IMG/VR virus record: IMGVR_UViG_3300021959_000360
Coordinates: 1 to 25,125 of that record
Reading direction: 5' to 3' (one strand)
Length of the DNA stretch: 25,125 nucleotides
Origin: a virus
Below the pieces are notes generated by a model that worked only from the letters and a program-made list of their open reading frames with translations, was not told the origin of the DNA and searched no databases. Positions 7,345-15,312 of the stretch are shown here, one piece after another (positions within the stretch are counted from its first letter, which is position 1; each line of letters starts with the position of its first letter). The position numbers were made by a program, and so were the translations under genes.

Positions 7345-8837
7345 CCCTACCAAGCCACACACAAGTTATTCTTGGACCACCAGGAACAGGAAAAACGAGT
7401 ACGTTGCTTGGTCTTATAGAAGACGAACTACAAAACGGAACACAGCCTGAAAGCATAGGGTTTTTTACATTTACTAAAAAAGCAGTAACCGAAGGTAAAC
7501 AAAGGGCTATGGCTAAGTTTAGTATAAGTGATAGAGATTTACCTTTCTTTAGAACATTACATTCTCTAGCTTTTAGACAACTAGGATTAACTAGGGAAAG
7601 TGTTGTAAGTAATACAGATATAAAAGATTTAAATGAAAAATTAAACTTACGACTTACTGGTAGAACGACCACGGACGACGGTCATTTGTTCGGTATGACT
7701 CATGATGACCGTTTAGCCTTTATAGAAAATCTTGCTCGTATGCGTAATATACCATTAGAGCAGCAGTGGCATGAAGTAGAAGACGCAGTAGGGTGGTTTG
7801 AATTAGAAAGGTTTGCTAGAGGGCTTCAATTATTTAAAGAGGACAGGCTGTTAGTTGATTATACAGACATGCTACATAAGTTTTTACACGAAGGAGATGT
7901 GCCATCGTTAGATGTTATGTTTGTAGATGAAGCTCAAGACTTGTCTCCTTTACAGTGGGCTGTGGTTCGCAAGGTTGCAGAAAAAGCTAAAAAGATATAT
8001 GTAGCAGGAGATGATGACCAAGCTATTTATAAATGGGCAGGTGCGGATGTTGATTATCTTATAAACAACTCTAAAAACGCAATGGTATTAAAACAATCGT
8101 ACCGCGTACCATCGTCTGTTCATGAAGTAGCTAGTCGTTGTATAGGTCAAGTTCGTTCTAGAATACACAAAGAATGGACTCCTAGGAAAGATGAGGGTAT
8201 TGTTCGTTGGGAGCCTACAATAGAATTAGTCAATATGGAAAAAGGGGATTGGTTAGTATTGGCTAGAACAAATTATCTTTTAAACGAGGTCGATGAATAC
8301 TGTAGAAACGAAGGATGGTTTTTTGAAGTTAAAGGCAGACCTAGTATATCAGAAGCTAAAGTACGAGCCGTGATATATTGGGAAAGGTTACGAAAAGGAG
8401 AAGCTGTTAGCTTAAATGAGTGTGCAAATATATTAAAGTTCGTTAAGGTAGATAAACATAAAAAACTAGATATGTTAGACTCTGATTTAGTAATGCAATA
8501 CGAAGACCTCAAAAGTCATTTCCCTGATTTACCTGAAGGCAACTGGTACGATGTTTTTACTCTACTGAGTCCTAGCGAAGTAAGTTATATAAGAGCCATG
8601 TTGCGTAGAGGAGAAAAAATAACCAAACAACCTAGAATACGTTTATCGACTATACATGCCGCCAAGGGAGGAGAAGCTACAAACGTTGTACTGTTAACAG
8701 ATATAACAACAAGAGTATATAAAAACTATCAACAAAACCCTGACGATGAAAATAGAGTATTCTATGTTGGAGTAACGAGAACAAAAGAAAACTTGTATCT
8801 GATAGAACCAAAATCGCCCCGCTGCTATCAGATATAA
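7341..8837 (+). CDS. UvrD/PcrA-like superfamily 1 helicase
   Basis: 498 aa. Motifs in order: Walker A GPPGTGKT (12-19), Ia FFTFTKKA, motif II VDEAQD (D196, E197), motif III GDDDQAIYKWAGAD, motif IV QSYRVP, motif V STIHAAKGGEA and motif VI FYVGVTRTKENLYLI. These define an SF1A 3'-5' helicase, shorter than bacterial UvrD (about 720 aa) and close to phage versions. It would unwind duplex DNA for replication, repair or recombination. ATG overlaps the previous stop (ATGA). It ends the first sub-operon, since a promoter region follows at 8838-8917. Confidence 0.93.
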   Translation: MTLPSHTQVILGPPGTGKTSTLLGLIEDELQNGTQPESIGFFTFTKKAVTEGKQRAMAKFSISDRDLPFFRTLHSLAFRQLGLTRESVVSNTDIKDLNEKLNLRLTGRTTTDDGHLFGMTHDDRLAFIENLARMRNIPLEQQWHEVEDAVGWFELERFARGLQLFKEDRLLVDYTDMLHKFLHEGDVPSLDVMFVDEAQDLSPLQWAVVRKVAEKAKKIYVAGDDDQAIYKWAGADVDYLINNSKNAMVLKQSYRVPSSVHEVASRCIGQVRSRIHKEWTPRKDEGIVRWEPTIELVNMEKGDWLVLARTNYLLNEVDEYCRNEGWFFEVKGRPSISEAKVRAVIYWERLRKGEAVSLNECANILKFVKVDKHKKLDMLDSDLVMQYEDLKSHFPDLPEGNWYDVFTLLSPSEVSYIRAMLRRGEKITKQPRIRLSTIHAAKGGEATNVVLLTDITTRVYKNYQQNPDDENRVFYVGVTRTKENLYLIEPKSPRCYQI

Positions 8838-8842
8838 AAGTT

Positions 8843-8882
8843 CTTTACTTTGCATATAAAAGTAAAGTATAAAAGGTATAAT
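8843..8882 (+). promoter_or_regulatory. Promoter with overlapping perfect palindrome (operator candidate)
   Basis: TTTACT (8844-8849) with TATAAA (8868-8873) at 18-bp spacing, and a second perfect TATAAT at 8877-8882. Across the -35 and spacer lies a perfect 9-bp inverted repeat, CTTTACTTT (8843-8851) and AAAGTAAAG (8859-8867), centred 16 bp apart, a spacing that suits a dimeric repressor. It drives the cluster starting at 8918. Confidence 0.6.
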
Positions 8883-8902
8883 TTTTAATTATTTATGTTT
8901 AA

Positions 8903-8914
8903 AGAAAGGAGAAA
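8903..8914 (+). promoter_or_regulatory. Shared 12-nt ribosome-binding leader (copy 3)
   Basis: Perfect AGAAAGGAGAAA ending 4 nt before the ATG at 8918. Confidence 0.85.
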
Positions 8915-8917
8915 ATT

Positions 8918-9400
8918 ATGAACATATTTTATTTTAGTGAAGACCCTGTGACTTCTGCTAAAGCACAACCTGACAAGATGTTAGTTAAGATGCCTTTAGA
9001 GACTGCACAGATGTTATGCACCGCTCACCGCATATTAGATGGAGACGACTATGCAGATGAAGTTGGCTTATATAAAAAAGCTTACATGAACCATCCTTGT
9101 ACAATATGGGCTAGGGAGTGTAGTGGTAATTATTGGTGGCTCTACAAACATTTTTTAGCGTTAGGTAATGAATATACTTACCGCTACAAGCGTACTCATG
9201 CTAGTCTTACAAAACTAGCTGATGCTTTATACGTAATGCCTAAAAACATTACTAGAGGTCTTATGACCGATGTAGCACAGGCTATGCCTGATGAATACAA
9301 AAACGAGGACTCTACTTTGGCTTATCGTAATTACGTGATAAACGAAAAACATTACGCTAAGTGGGAGAAGGGTAGAAATAAACCAAGTTGGTGGAGGTAA
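8918..9400 (+). CDS. Conserved phage protein next to base-modification genes, function unknown
   Basis: 160 aa, start fixed by the shared leader. It has the shape MNIFYFSEDP...VKMPLETAQMLCTAHRIL, then MNHPCTIWARECSGNYWWLYKHF, and a C-terminus with QAMPDEYK...AYRNYVINEKHYAKW. I recognise this as a widespread uncharacterised phage family. In the relatives I remember, the N-terminus carries HCDKH before VKM; here it reads QPDKM, so two histidines and a cysteine seem lost (from memory, to be checked). The many conserved H, N, W and R residues look enzymatic. It is the first gene of the unit leading to a methyltransferase, an HMUDK_hel-type protein and a ThyA homologue, so a part in thymine modification is possible but unproven. 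Confidence 0.8.
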   Translation: MNIFYFSEDPVTSAKAQPDKMLVKMPLETAQMLCTAHRILDGDDYADEVGLYKKAYMNHPCTIWARECSGNYWWLYKHFLALGNEYTYRYKRTHASLTKLADALYVMPKNITRGLMTDVAQAMPDEYKNEDSTLAYRNYVINEKHYAKWEKGRNKPSWWR

Positions 9401-9406
9401 AATAAA

Positions 9407-10249
9407 ATGTCATCAATAAGAAAGAAACTACTCGTCAATGAAAACGATAGTAAAAACACAAGAATGGATATTGCTAGTGCGGGTGTACTGGCTAACTGGC
9501 GACCTGATGAGATAGCTCATATGAGCCGTTTCGATAATATAGCTTCTATGTGTATAGAAGAAGCTAAACGATTAGGCAGACCCTTAGATACGTTTGAAGT
9601 AGGTTGTGGAGAGTGTTGGACTCTTAGAAACTTATATAAAGCTTATGTTATTAAAAAGTCTGATGTAATTAAATCATATTATGGCTACGATATAGACCCT
9701 ATGTGCGAGTTAGAAAATCCTTTTTGGTCTAACGCGGGTAATCCGTTAAAAGACTCTACATGGTTTCAAAACTTTAACGGAGAGATAAGAATACAAGACT
9801 TAACAGTAGACCCTGTATTTAAGCTAGAGGATGAAAGTATTGATTTTTTCTGGACTACCGAAGTTATTGAACATATGGGTAGAGAGTTTATCCCTGCATG
9901 GCTAGACGATGCGGCTAGGGTTATGCGACCAAATGCATTAGCTTTTGTCTCTACGCCTAACCACGACGGTTCTAACGACAAGCTTCCTGAAGACCACGTA
10001 TACGAGTGGGGTTTCCAAGAACTAAAAGAAGAATTAGAAAGGAACTTCGAAATACTAGACGTAACAGGAACGTTTATACAACTACCTAACTTAAAGAAAG
10101 CTATGAAAGAAGATTCTAAAACAGGTTGGACTCCTGAACAATATAAGCAACTACAAAGCAGATATGGTAGACAGTTCTTAAGAGTTGTTGCAGCAACATT
10201 CTATCCTGAAGTTGCGAATAACTGTTCTTGGGTGTTAAGGAAGAAGTAA
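9407..10249 (+). CDS. Class I SAM-dependent methyltransferase
   Basis: 280 aa, with GGAGG about 10 nt before ATG. Motif I is FEVGCGECWTL (63-73); GYDID (93-97) fits the ribose-binding acidic motif II; FFWTTEVIEHMG (147-158) fits the motif IV/post-II region of methyltransferase-11-type folds; VMRPNALAFVSTPN follows as in small-molecule and quinone-type methyltransferases. There is no DPPY/NPPY adenine or PC cytosine DNA-methylase motif, so it is not a standard N6-A or C5 DNA methyltransferase. Lying between the 160-aa protein and the HMUDK_hel-type gene, it might methylate a modified base or a precursor; the substrate is unknown. TAATG overlap with the next gene. Confidence 0.85.
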   Translation: MSSIRKKLLVNENDSKNTRMDIASAGVLANWRPDEIAHMSRFDNIASMCIEEAKRLGRPLDTFEVGCGECWTLRNLYKAYVIKKSDVIKSYYGYDIDPMCELENPFWSNAGNPLKDSTWFQNFNGEIRIQDLTVDPVFKLEDESIDFFWTTEVIEHMGREFIPAWLDDAARVMRPNALAFVSTPNHDGSNDKLPEDHVYEWGFQELKEELERNFEILDVTGTFIQLPNLKKAMKEDSKTGWTPEQYKQLQSRYGRQFLRVVAATFYPEVANNCSWVLRKK

Positions 10250-11184
10250 TGACTGAGTTTCTTGCAGAAGAACTAGACCGTTTTTGCTATTGGCAAACTG
10301 AACGTGAAAGTATTAGGGTCAAAAAAGAGGAGTATAAACTCCCTTCCCCCTGGACTGATGACCCTATTCTGCAAGAGTTTAAATTCTGCCAAGTTTTTCG
10401 AGAAGATGATAGAACAACTAGATGGTTTAGAGCACACATAAGAGAGCCTTTAGCCAATAGTTCTGATGTTATTATGGCTACGATTATTTTTCGTTGGTTT
10501 AATTTTATACCGACAGGTAGAACGTTAGTAGAGAATGATTTACATAGAAACTGGGAGGGTGATAAAGCTATACAGCTTATACGAAAACAACCTAAGTGGG
10601 TGACAGGCTCTTATATTATTAAAACGCCAAACGGTATGGATAAAGTAACAGGGGTAGTCGATTGTATTAATAATATCTGGAAAGATAAGGATTGGATAAC
10701 TAAACGTTTAGAGTACGATAAAAAAGAAGGAACAAGTTCTTTAAAGTCTGCATGGACATTACTTAGGCAATATCCTTATATGGGTCCATTTATGGCGTAC
10801 GAGGTTGTTACTGATTTAAGGCACACTTATATATTAGATGAAGCCGAAGATATTATGACATGGGCTAATGCAGGTCCAGGAGCCATGAGAGGACTAAATA
10901 GATTAACAGGCAGACCGCTTGATTTTTCACATCGTAGCCACGACTGGAATACAGAAATGCAAGAATTATATCAAATAGTTATACGCAGATTACCTGCACA
11001 TATTGCAATGCGTAATGATAGAGTATATGAACTACGTGATATCGAAGGAGGACTTTGTGAGTTCGATAAATATTCAAGGATATTTAAAAACGAAGGAAGA
11101 ACAAGGTCTATATATAAAAGTAATAATCTTCCTGAAGTAGAAGATTTAATAGAAGGAGAAAGTAAGTATGGGAAAAGTGAATGA
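10249..11184 (+). CDS. HMUDK_hel / aGPT-Pplase2-family protein (thymine hypermodification)
   Basis: 311 aa from ATG 10249, which has AAGGAAG upstream and overlaps the previous stop as TAATG; a TTG seven codons earlier is less likely. Features match the helical family first called alpha-glutamyl/putrescinyl-thymine pyrophosphorylase clade 2, later named the 5-hmdU DNA kinase helical domain: FCQVFREDDRTT (46-57), FRWFNFIPTG, YMGPFMAYEVVTDLR (177-191) and WANAGPGAMRGLNRL (205-219). No P-loop is present, so this is the stand-alone helical protein, not a fused kinase. In known phages the family accompanies conversion of 5-hydroxymethyl-dU in DNA to hypermodified thymines. A ThyA-like dUMP enzyme lies two genes downstream, strengthening the assignment. 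Confidence 0.8.
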   Translation: MTEFLAEELDRFCYWQTERESIRVKKEEYKLPSPWTDDPILQEFKFCQVFREDDRTTRWFRAHIREPLANSSDVIMATIIFRWFNFIPTGRTLVENDLHRNWEGDKAIQLIRKQPKWVTGSYIIKTPNGMDKVTGVVDCINNIWKDKDWITKRLEYDKKEGTSSLKSAWTLLRQYPYMGPFMAYEVVTDLRHTYILDEAEDIMTWANAGPGAMRGLNRLTGRPLDFSHRSHDWNTEMQELYQIVIRRLPAHIAMRNDRVYELRDIEGGLCEFDKYSRIFKNEGRTRSIYKSNNLPEVEDLIEGESKYGKSE

Positions 11185-11389
11185 ATATTCTCTAGACCTT
11201 TTAGAGAACTACGGAGAAGATGTTGACTGTTATTACACACAGTTTTTAGAAGTAGCTTTCTTTTTAAAAGTTGCCGCTAGTAATGAAATGGCGATAGCGT
11301 TTATAAAAAGAAAATTACCTGTCTTAAACGAAAGCGAAATAAGTTTTCTTATAGGTGAACTAGTAGAAGCACACCAGGAAACATTATGA
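11168..11389 (+). CDS. Small protein of unknown function between modification genes
   Basis: 73 aa, with GAAGGAGAAAG before ATG; the start lies 17 nt inside the upstream gene and the stop overlaps the ThyA-like start (ATGA), so it is tightly coupled to both. The sequence is mostly helical with a hydrophobic stretch (QFLEVAFFLKVAASNEMAIAF) too interrupted by charges for a clear membrane span. No motif recognised. Its position suggests an accessory of the neighbouring modification enzymes. Confidence 0.7.
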   Translation: MGKVNEYSLDLLENYGEDVDCYYTQFLEVAFFLKVAASNEMAIAFIKRKLPVLNESEISFLIGELVEAHQETL

Positions 11390-12426
11390 AAGTAATTAGA
11401 GCAAGAAATGTAAACGACGCTCTACTTTTAGGTATTGATTTGTTTAATGACGATACCTCTTATAGGGTGCAAGAAAGCCGCAATGGTACGACCTACGAAG
11501 CGTTAGAACCAGTAACAACTGTTTATAGTAATCCCTGTGAAAGAGTATGTTTACTAAAAGCAAGAGACGCTAATCCATTCTTTCATTATATAGAAAGTTT
11601 ATGGATGTTAGCAGGACGTAAAGATTTAAAACCTTTGACCTATTTTGTTAAATCTATGGAAGATTTTTCAGATGACGGAGAAACTTTATGGGGTGCCTAT
11701 GGTTGGAGATGGAAAAGTTATTTTCATAAAGACCAAATAGATATTGTCTATAGAATGTTAAAAGAAAATCCTGAAGATAGAAGGGCAGTATTACAGATGT
11801 GGGATGCGAACAAAGACCTTAATAGAAACGGTAAAGACGTACCTTGTAATACGAACATCTATTTTAAGATTAGAGAAGATAAGTTAAATATGACTGTTTG
11901 TAATAGGTCTAATGATATGTTGTGGGGTGCTTATGGTGCTAACGTAGTTCATATGTCAGTATTACAAGAATATCTTGCTGCTCTACTCGGTGTCGAGGTC
12001 GGAACATATAGGCAAGTTAGTGATAGCTTTCATGTGTATCTAAATCCTGTTTGGGATAAAGTAAAAGATATCGAAATAGATGTCTACACTTATAAAGACA
12101 TAATGAATCCTTACGATACATTTTCATCGGCATATGAACACGCTCCTTTGTTTACTAGTCCTGACACTTTAGATTGGGAATTAGATAGGTTTTTCAACAT
12201 ACACTACACTGACCTAGATATGAACGGTTGGGTAAATCCAGCACTCAAAGATATTGCTGTTCCTATGACGTTAGCGTTTAATTCATATAAAGACGGAGAT
12301 TTTAAATTAGCGTATGAACATATAGAAAATATAAAAGCCATTGATTGGAAAACGGCTTGTCTCGGTTGGGTCCGCAAAAGAGACAAGACTATTATTAATA
12401 ACGCGGACGAAGGAGAAAACTTATGA
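11386..12426 (+). CDS. ThyA-family dUMP C5-modifying enzyme (thymidylate synthase or dUMP hydroxymethylase)
   Basis: 346 aa. ThyA landmarks: HYIESLWMLAG with Glu70, RR in DRRAVLQMWD (131-140), catalytic Cys154 in DVPCNTNIYF, phosphate-binding RSND (174-177), Asn186 in GAYGANVV, and FHVYL (215-219) matching the His/Tyr nucleotide site. The Asn equivalent to E. coli Asn177 points to dUMP rather than dCMP, since dCMP hydroxymethylases have Asp there. The LWGAYGAN version is the phage branch that includes both synthases and hydroxymethylases, and sequence alone does not separate them. The HMUDK_hel-type gene nearby favours dUMP hydroxymethylase, making 5-hydroxymethyl-dUMP. ATGA overlaps bind it to both neighbours. 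Confidence 0.85.
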   Translation: MKVIRARNVNDALLLGIDLFNDDTSYRVQESRNGTTYEALEPVTTVYSNPCERVCLLKARDANPFFHYIESLWMLAGRKDLKPLTYFVKSMEDFSDDGETLWGAYGWRWKSYFHKDQIDIVYRMLKENPEDRRAVLQMWDANKDLNRNGKDVPCNTNIYFKIREDKLNMTVCNRSNDMLWGAYGANVVHMSVLQEYLAALLGVEVGTYRQVSDSFHVYLNPVWDKVKDIEIDVYTYKDIMNPYDTFSSAYEHAPLFTSPDTLDWELDRFFNIHYTDLDMNGWVNPALKDIAVPMTLAFNSYKDGDFKLAYEHIENIKAIDWKTACLGWVRKRDKTIINNADEGENL

Positions 12427-12779
12427 GTAAGTGGGAAAATATGAAAGAGGTAGCCCAAAACGATTTAGAAGCTCTAAAACGGGCAGAGACTTCGTACGGT
12501 GACTCTTGGAGACGTCGCGGAGGTGTAGGTGCCTTTATGATGTTGGCACGTAAGTTCGATAGGATAGAACATCAGTCGCAAAAGCACGGATGGGATGTCT
12601 TCGAAGCAGGTGAGGTCTATAAAGGCGAAGCAGGTCTACTAGACGACATCAGAGACTTGCGTAGGTATCTTCTATTAGTAGAGGAATATATATTAACAAA
12701 TACAGATACAGGTTCTGATGTAGAAGAAGCTGAAGATGTAAATTACTCTGTCGAAGAAGATAGAGAAGGAGACTATTAA
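12423..12779 (+). CDS. Conserved phage protein (WRRRGGVGAFMMLARKFDR family)
   Basis: 118 aa, coupled to the previous gene by ATGA, with GAAGGAGAAAA upstream. The motif YGDSWRRRGGVGAFMMLARKFDRIE (about 25-49) and GLLDDIRDLRRYLLLVEEYI (about 71-90) are the hallmarks of a family common in phages beside nucleotide and DNA polymerase genes. The pattern is helical, with charged repeats recalling all-alpha NTP-pyrophosphatase folds, but the expected EExxE set is not clear. The C-terminal 25 residues are acidic. Function unknown. Confidence 0.78.
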   Translation: MSKWENMKEVAQNDLEALKRAETSYGDSWRRRGGVGAFMMLARKFDRIEHQSQKHGWDVFEAGEVYKGEAGLLDDIRDLRRYLLLVEEYILTNTDTGSDVEEAEDVNYSVEEDREGDY

Positions 12780-12780
12780 T

Positions 12781-13107
12781 ATGGGATTTTGGTCAAAATT
12801 TGTAACATTTTTTACTCCGCCACCTGTTGTAAAAGTGGATGAAGTAAAGAAAGCTAAAGTTATTAAAGAAGCTGTAAAAGAAGCTACGGTAGAATTAGAT
12901 AAGTTTGAAAAGCCTATTAAATCAGCACCTAAACGTGCTAGAACTAAAAAAGGTACATACATAGCTGATGATAAATCTACTCCAGACGTAAACGAAGCTT
13001 GGGTTGGTGGTAAAGCACCTAAAAAGAAAACATCTGTAGCTAAGAAAAAGATAGCTAAAGCAAAAGCAGGTAAAGTTAAAATCACTACCAATAATATAGG
13101 CGAGTAA
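12781..13107 (+). CDS. Basic Lys/Ala-rich phage protein
   Basis: 108 aa, with GAAGGAGA before ATG and TAA one base before it. An N-terminal hydrophobic/aromatic patch (GFWSKFVTFF) is followed by a lysine-rich middle, the conserved-looking core KKGTYIADDKSTPDVNEAW (about 56-75) and a strongly basic tail (KKKTSVAKKKIAKAKAGKVK). The tail resembles histone-H1-like or DNA-compacting tails, so nonspecific DNA binding is plausible. It sits directly before the DNA polymerase and overlaps it by one base. Confidence 0.75.
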   Translation: MGFWSKFVTFFTPPPVVKVDEVKKAKVIKEAVKEATVELDKFEKPIKSAPKRARTKKGTYIADDKSTPDVNEAWVGGKAPKKKTSVAKKKIAKAKAGKVKITTNNIGE

Positions 13108-14975
13108 TGATTTTACAGCATACCTTGTTTGAACCTAAAAGTTCTTGGACTACCCCAGACGTGTTTCCTCAGTTTTCTGAGACAGAAACTATTGCGGTAG
13201 ACTTAGAAACTTATGACCCTCATTTAACGACTTGCGGTCCAGGATGGGCTACAGGTCGTGGTCATGTCGTAGGCATAGGGATAGCAACAAACAACTGGCA
13301 AGGTTATTTTCCTATCCGTCACGAGGGTGGTGGTAATCTTGACGAAGGTATGGTATTGCGTTGGTTAACGAACACACTCAGCTCTACAAAAAGAGATGTT
13401 ATATTTCATAACGCACTCTACGATGTGGGTTGGTTAAGAAGAGAAGGAATTATTGTAAAAGGTAGAATACTCGATACAATAGTTGCTGCTCCTCTTATCA
13501 ATGAAAACAGATATTCTTATTCACTCGATAATCTTGGCAGTTTTTACTGCGATGAAAAGAAAGACGAGTCTTTATTACAAGACGCAGCTTTGGCTTACGG
13601 GGTCAATCCTAAGTCAGAGATGTATAAACTTCACGCTAAATATGTTGGACCTTATGGCGAACAAGACGCTGCTTTAACATTGAAGCTTTGGAATAAACTT
13701 AAAATAGAGATAGACGAGCAAGGGTTGCAAAAAATATTAGACATGGAGTCTAAACTAATCCCTCTACTATTAGAAATGCGATGGAGAGGAGTTAGGGTAG
13801 ATGAAGAAAAGGCTGAACAGGTAAGTAAGAAACTTTCTACCGAAGAACAAAAGATACAGGTAGAAATAAAAAGGAAGTACGGCAGTGATGTAAATCTATG
13901 GGCTAATGCTTCTCTACAAAACATATTCGAAAAGAACAAGATATGGTTTCCGAGAACAGCAAAAGGCATGGCTAGTTTTCAAAAAGACTGGTTAGAAGGA
14001 CATGAACATGAACTTCCTCAATTAATTGTTAGGGCTAGAAAGTTAAATAAAGCGAGAACTACCTTTATCGATAAGATGATTATGGAACACGCTTTTAACG
14101 GTAGAATACATGCAGAAGCTCATCCTATGCGTAACGACCGTGGTGGGACTGTCAGCGGCAGGTTTAGTTATAGTAATCCTAACCTACAACAAGTTCCTGC
14201 ACGTGACCCTGAAATAGGTAATCTGATACGTTCGTTGTTTATTCCAGAAGAGGGTTGTCAGTGGGGTGTATTCGATTATTCTCAACAAGAACCAAGACTT
14301 ACTGTTCACTATGCTAATCAGATGAACTTAAACGGTGCTGAAAAAGCAGTCTCTCAATATAGAGACGATAACGCAGACTTCCACCAAATAGTTGCAGACA
14401 TGGCTAATATACCACGTAAACAAGCTAAGACGATTAATCTAGGATTAAGTTACGGAATGGGTAAAGAAAAACTGATTAACGAATTAGGTATCGATGATAC
14501 AGAAGCAGAGAAACTGTTTCAACAGTATCATGCTAACGTTCCTTTTATTCGTGCTCTACAAGACCAATGTGCAAGAGTAGCGATGGAACGCGGATATATA
14601 AAAACATTTGCAGGTAGGCATTGTCGTTTCAATCTGTGGGAAAGCAGATACGAAAGGACTCTACCTTTGCCTCTAGACGAGGCTAAAGAAAAATACGGCG
14701 ACGACCTCAAAAGGTCATACACTTATAAAGCCCTTAACAGACTAATACAAGGCTCAGCTGCTGACATGACTAAGTTAGCAATGATAGGTCTTTGGGAGGA
14801 AGGAATAGTTCCTCACCTACAGGTTCACGATGAAGTTGATATTTCAGTAGAGAACACAGAACAAGCGAACACGATAACAAGAATAATGGAGAATTGTGTT
14901 GAACTTGCTGTTCCCCTACTAGTAGACCAGGAATTAGGTATGTCATGGGGCGAAACAAAGGAAATAAAAAGATGA
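13107..14975 (+). CDS. Family A DNA polymerase with 3'-5' exonuclease domain
   Basis: 622 aa. The exonuclease domain starts at VDLETYD (D32, E34), continues with HNALYDVGWL and ends near YGEQDAALTLKLW. Polymerase motif A is DYSQQEPR (390-397); the O-helix RKQAKTINLGLSYG (437-450) has Arg, Lys and Tyr as in E. coli Pol I but Leu445 at the place of Phe762; motif C is HDEVD (574-578). There is no 5' nuclease domain. This is the phage replicative polymerase. Its ATG overlaps the preceding TAA by one base and its TGA overlaps the next start (ATGA). Confidence 0.95.
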   Translation: MILQHTLFEPKSSWTTPDVFPQFSETETIAVDLETYDPHLTTCGPGWATGRGHVVGIGIATNNWQGYFPIRHEGGGNLDEGMVLRWLTNTLSSTKRDVIFHNALYDVGWLRREGIIVKGRILDTIVAAPLINENRYSYSLDNLGSFYCDEKKDESLLQDAALAYGVNPKSEMYKLHAKYVGPYGEQDAALTLKLWNKLKIEIDEQGLQKILDMESKLIPLLLEMRWRGVRVDEEKAEQVSKKLSTEEQKIQVEIKRKYGSDVNLWANASLQNIFEKNKIWFPRTAKGMASFQKDWLEGHEHELPQLIVRARKLNKARTTFIDKMIMEHAFNGRIHAEAHPMRNDRGGTVSGRFSYSNPNLQQVPARDPEIGNLIRSLFIPEEGCQWGVFDYSQQEPRLTVHYANQMNLNGAEKAVSQYRDDNADFHQIVADMANIPRKQAKTINLGLSYGMGKEKLINELGIDDTEAEKLFQQYHANVPFIRALQDQCARVAMERGYIKTFAGRHCRFNLWESRYERTLPLPLDEAKEKYGDDLKRSYTYKALNRLIQGSAADMTKLAMIGLWEEGIVPHLQVHDEVDISVENTEQANTITRIMENCVELAVPLLVDQELGMSWGETKEIKR

Positions 14976-15310
14976 AAGGTATCTCTCAACAAAAAGCAAA
15001 AGAAAACTCCATTAGATACAGAGATATGTATGATGAATGGAATAACTCAAATATTACACTAGAACAATTAGGCAAAGCTAATAATCTTACAAAACAAAGA
15101 ATGTGGCAAATTATTACACGTTGTAAGTTAGGTGATGGTGATTACTATTACGGTATTCATGTTGCACGTAACAAATGGTCAGAATTTAAACAACTCTACT
15201 CGGATGTCAATCAGACAAAAAGAGCTTTTGATGAGTGGCTAAAAGCACGCGAGATTAAATTAATTGAAAATAATCAAAAAGTTGCCCCTCATACGGGTTG
15301 GGATTGGTAA
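14972..15310 (+). CDS. Small HTH protein, sigma-region-4-like
   Basis: 112 aa from ATG 14972, which overlaps the polymerase stop (ATGA) and follows AAAGGAAATAAAAAG; an in-frame ATG nine codons upstream is inside the polymerase gene and less likely. Residues about 28-52 (ITLEQLGKANNLTKQRMWQIIT) match a helix-turn-helix of the sigma region 4 type, TLEELGxxxxVSxQRVxQI. The C-terminal half is rich in aromatic and charged residues (DYYYGIHVARNKWSEF). It may be a transcriptional regulator; as last gene of the DNA metabolism block it is well placed for timing control. Confidence 0.75.
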   Translation: MKGISQQKAKENSIRYRDMYDEWNNSNITLEQLGKANNLTKQRMWQIITRCKLGDGDYYYGIHVARNKWSEFKQLYSDVNQTKRAFDEWLKAREIKLIENNQKVAPHTGWDW

Positions 15311-15312
15311 TC

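Noticed and set aside
8838-8917. Terminator after the UvrD-like gene
   Set aside because: The inverted repeat here is AT-rich with no T run and overlaps a promoter, so operator is the better reading.
10228-10248. Upstream TTG start for the HMUDK_hel-type protein
   Set aside because: ATG 10249 has AAGGAAG upstream and the TAATG overlap typical of this genome; the TTG extension lies in the methyltransferase gene.
12693-13091. 132-codon leftward frame opposite the Lys-rich gene
   Set aside because: Antisense of lysine-rich codons gives a long open frame by composition; the rightward gene has the ribosome site and operon context.
13483-13677. 64-codon rightward frame inside the polymerase gene
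   Set aside because: It lies fully within the exonuclease coding region in another frame with no ribosome site.
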